14,503 nucleotides of DNA from Methylococcales bacterium (GTDB taxonomy: Bacteria; Pseudomonadota; Gammaproteobacteria; Methylococcales; UBA1147), in the NCBI GenBank assembly GCA_024958995.1, contig JANXGZ010000154.1, positions 1 to 14,503 of the forward strand. Direction: 5' to 3'. Each line of letters opens with the position of its first letter. Position 1 is the stretch's first letter. The notes below the pieces were generated by a model. The model was not told the DNA's origin and made no database searches. It saw nothing but the letters and a program-made list of their open reading frames with translations. This document shows positions 12,500 to 14,503 of this stretch, piece after piece. Both the position numbers and the translations under genes were made by a program.

Positions 12500-13526
12500 T
12501 GAGCATCAGTTCACGCAGGTCAATCGTGGCAGCGGTGGCCCTGGCGATGTGGTTCGCCAGAGTCAGTGAATAGTTTGCAAACAGCCCAAAGCCATCGCCA
12601 TTGAGGATAACCGGGCTAAGGGTCTCAGCCTGGGAGTCTTCAAGTTCCTGGATGATCTGGGTCATGGTTTCCCCGGCTGCCTTGCTTTTCAGCGTCGCCG
12701 AAAAATCGACTTCGATGGCCTTGAAGATGTGCAATAGCGCCCAGGTCGCACCCCTGGCCTCCCAGAACACATCGTCGACATCTGTCCAGGGAGTCTTGGT
12801 CACGACAATGCTCTTGCCGTCTACAGTCTCTACGTATCTTTCCGTTTGAACGGAGCTTGCAGTCAGCCGGAAGGAGTAATCGCCCAGTCTCTTGAGGACT
12901 GCCTGCAGATAGAAGTCCAGGTTGTCGGCGCGGGCAAAGAATTCCGCCCCCCTGCCTCGTTGGTTCAGGTCTCTCAGATAGTTCTTAAGGTGTTCGATAC
13001 CTGCACCGTATTCATCCTCGGTGGCGGGAAACATGTAGGAATCATGGAGGTTGTAGAAGTATGGCTCGACTCTCGACAAGTCTGCATTTTCCCTTGATTG
13101 TGACTGCGAGCGGCTAAATTGATTTCGTAGAGCTGATGCGCCGTCACGGAGCATGACGATGACACCGTATTCCCAGGACGGCATGTTGTCAATCAGTGGC
13201 CCCGGGAATACATCATTGGACAGGTAACCGCCTTTTTTGTGCAGCAGGGTTTCGCCGATCATGGCCAGGGTATTGCCGAAGATGTAACCGGTTTTCAGTT
13301 GTCCCAGGGTTTCAGCGCCGGCTGTCTCGACCGCTTTGTCTAAAACGTCAAATTCCTTCGGTGTCTCACTGATATAGATAACATATCCGGAATAAACAAT
13401 CAGCAGGAGACTAACTGGAAGAAGCACTATCCATTTGAGCTTGCCACCTCTCTTCCTCGGATTGGGTTTATGCTGTCCGTCGGAGATCGATTTTTGCCAA
13501 CTCTTTGTTTCTTTCTTCTTGACCAT
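12492..13526 (-). CDS. DUF2333 family membrane-anchored protein
   Basis: A 344-residue protein of the DUF2333 family, common in gammaproteobacteria and functionally uncharacterised. It has a very basic cytoplasmic N-terminus (residues 1-31), one membrane segment at about 32-51 (WIVLLPVSLLLIVYSGYVIY) and a large, probably periplasmic domain. Family landmarks are GGYLSNDVFPGPLIDNMPSWEYGVIVMLRD, the SRSQSQSRENADL segment, EPYF, FFARADNLDFYLQAVLKRLGDYS, DVFWEARGATWALLHIFKAIEVDF and the C-terminal NYSLTLANHIARATAATIDLREL. It is followed with coupled translation by the DUF4389 membrane protein. The start ATG 13526 has a weak ribosome site. A perfect palindrome lies 28 bases before the start and may be an operator. 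Confidence 0.93.
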   Translation of the reverse strand: MVKKKETKSWQKSISDGQHKPNPRKRGGKLKWIVLLPVSLLLIVYSGYVIYISETPKEFDVLDKAVETAGAETLGQLKTGYIFGNTLAMIGETLLHKKGGYLSNDVFPGPLIDNMPSWEYGVIVMLRDGASALRNQFSRSQSQSRENADLSRVEPYFYNLHDSYMFPATEDEYGAGIEHLKNYLRDLNQRGRGAEFFARADNLDFYLQAVLKRLGDYSFRLTASSVQTERYVETVDGKSIVVTKTPWTDVDDVFWEARGATWALLHIFKAIEVDFSATLKSKAAGETMTQIIQELEDSQAETLSPVILNGDGFGLFANYSLTLANHIARATAATIDLRELMLRG

Positions 13527-13870
13527 TTTTTGTCCGTTTTCTATTGTCTGGTCGATTCCTGTCAGGAATCTTGATCGCTATCCCTGGATGAATTCCATCT
13601 ATAGTGAGCTAGGAGAACGGCTGCCCTTTGACCATGGGCATGAATGCCGCATAGCTTAACAAATTTTTAGTTGCCACGCTGTTGTTCTGATTAAGGTTGT
13701 ACTGCTACCAGAGTGTTTCCAGGCATTAGTTCGGTGCATAAATGACATGGTAAAGCTTTTTTCTAATTCGGTGCTTCTGCGTAGCAGGCAACAATGTTAC
13801 ATCCTGTGCCGACCAGGAAAATCAGTTCAACTGGTGAGAAATGCTGGAGCCCCCTGGCGGATGGCCAGAC
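13527..13870. other. 344-base intergenic region between xerC and the DUF2333 gene
   Basis: No supported gene. It contains the 13554-13570 palindrome and a small GGCAT/ATGCC hairpin (13637-13648). A TATAGA-like -10 exists on the - strand near 13600 but has no good -35 partner. No intrinsic terminator for xerC is evident. Confidence 0.5.
13554..13570. promoter_or_regulatory. Perfect 17-base palindrome, possible operator of the DUF2333 gene
   Basis: GATTCCTG-T-CAGGAATC has eight-base perfect arms around one base. The centre is too small for an RNA hairpin loop, which favours a site for a dimeric DNA-binding protein. It ends 28 bases upstream of the DUF2333 ATG, where a repressor could block transcription. 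I did not find a convincing -35/-10 pair around it. Confidence 0.5.
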
Positions 13871-14503
13871 TTATTTCTTCCTGGCTCTCGGGTGGGCCTT
13901 ATCGTAAACACTGGCGAGGTGCGCGAAATCAAGGTGTGTATAGATTTGCGTGGTGCTGATGTTGCTATGTCCTAGAAGTTCCTGAACAGCCCTTAAATCG
14001 CCGCTTCCCTGCAACAGGTGACTGGCAAAGGAATGCCTGAGCATGTGGGGATGAACCTTTTCCGGTAGCCCGCGTTTCAGGCACCAGTTGGCTAGCCTGG
14101 ACTGTACGCTTCGCGCCGAAAGGCGATTTCCGTTTTTGCTGGTAAAGAGCGCAGTGATTTCGTCTGAGCCAATGGGTTCCCGGACCTGCAACCAGATTCG
14201 TACTGCATCGATTGCATAGCGGCCTACGGGTAGGATCCGGTCCTTTCCTCCCTTCCCGCGTTTTACCAGCAGCGATCCCTGTTCGAGGTCAACGTCCTCA
14301 ATGTTTAGATTGACCATCTCGGATAGACGCAGGCCCGATGAGTAAAACAGTTCCCACATGGCAAGGTCCCGTTTTTCGAGGACGGAACCCGGGCTGGCTT
14401 GCATTAATCCGGCGATCTGGTCCACATCGAGAGTTCTGGGTAGCCTGTTTGCCGCCTTGGGCGCCCGGACGTAATTTGCCGGGTTATCATCAATCTCGTT
14501 GTT
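13871..14503 (-). CDS. xerC: Tyrosine recombinase XerC, C-terminal part (5' truncated by window)
   Basis: The last 210 residues of the chromosome-dimer-resolving recombinase XerC, which acts with XerD at dif under FtsK control. The frame is open to the window edge, so the N-terminal core-binding domain is mostly missing. The window begins in the linker NNEIDDNPANYVRAPKA, typical of XerC. All tyrosine-recombinase residues are visible in partial numbering: R59 (GLRLSE), K84 (GKGGKDR), H153 and R156 (HPHMLRHS), H179 (LGHSN) and the nucleophile Y188 (IYTHLD). The C-terminus, DFAHLASVYDKAHPRARKK, separates XerC from XerD and from phage or island integrases. A GTG at 14425 is internal, not the start. 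Confidence 0.95.
   Translation of the reverse strand, partial: NNEIDDNPANYVRAPKAANRLPRTLDVDQIAGLMQASPGSVLEKRDLAMWELFYSSGLRLSEMVNLNIEDVDLEQGSLLVKRGKGGKDRILPVGRYAIDAVRIWLQVREPIGSDEITALFTSKNGNRLSARSVQSRLANWCLKRGLPEKVHPHMLRHSFASHLLQGSGDLRAVQELLGHSNISTTQIYTHLDFAHLASVYDKAHPRARKK

Noticed and set aside
13871..14503. Tyrosine recombinase as a phage or island integrase
   Set aside because: The linker and the C-terminal tail (HLASVYDKAHPRARKK) match XerC specifically.
1..14503. CRISPR arrays, insertion sequences, rRNA genes or prophage genes
   Set aside because: No regularly spaced repeats, transposase motifs, rRNA-like segments or phage structural proteins were found on either strand.

Overview
The window looks like chromosomal DNA of a gammaproteobacterium. 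The evidence is gene content: a BepA-type periplasmic protease, TusDCB/DsrEFH sulfur-relay proteins, rplM-rpsI, RdgC, DarP (YjgA), XerC, and the gammaproteobacterial families DUF2333 and DUF4389. Genus or species cannot be told; a free-living or sulfur-oxidising Chromatiales/Thiotrichales-like lineage is only a guess. Genes are tightly packed and mostly intact; both ends of the window cut through genes.

Layout. 2-442 (+) is the C-terminal end of an acyl-CoA synthetase, convergent with bepA (454-1962, -). Divergent from bepA is tusD-tusC-tusB (2202-3255, +), translationally coupled and with two TTG starts. A strong sigma70-type promoter (3324-3352) precedes rplM-rpsI (3391-4236), followed by tRNA-Gln(CUG) and an intrinsic terminator. 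After a 540-base non-coding stretch rich in inverted repeats comes a three-gene + strand operon (4942-8338): a von Willebrand A protein, a PP2C phosphatase with a C-terminal membrane segment, and a protein kinase with a C-terminal zinc ribbon. On the - strand follow an L,D-transpeptidase, rdgC and a retropepsin-like membrane protease (8430-10951). A 529-base gene-free stretch leads to a 62-residue membrane protein and darP (11481-12198, +). darP runs head-on into a DUF2333-DUF4389 operon (12195-13526, -), and xerC (13871-14503, -) runs off the end.

Most interesting part. The vWA/PP2C/kinase-zinc-ribbon operon has the composition of the 'TerY-phosphorylation (TerY-P) triad', known from comparative genomics of tellurium-resistance-linked stress systems and, as I recall, tested as an anti-phage module. 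Here it stands alone: no Ter protein, nuclease or other effector is in the window. Its vWA protein reads more like the hemicentin/alpha-kinase vWA class than classic TerY. It is the only evidently accessory block between housekeeping genes. A phospho-signalling switch near the membrane is a reasonable inference; its trigger and output are unknown.

The rest is housekeeping: outer-membrane quality control (BepA), peptidoglycan crosslinking or lipoprotein attachment (L,D-transpeptidase), tRNA thiolation or sulfur trafficking (TusDCB), ribosome synthesis (L13, S9, DarP), and recombination and chromosome-dimer resolution (RdgC, XerC).
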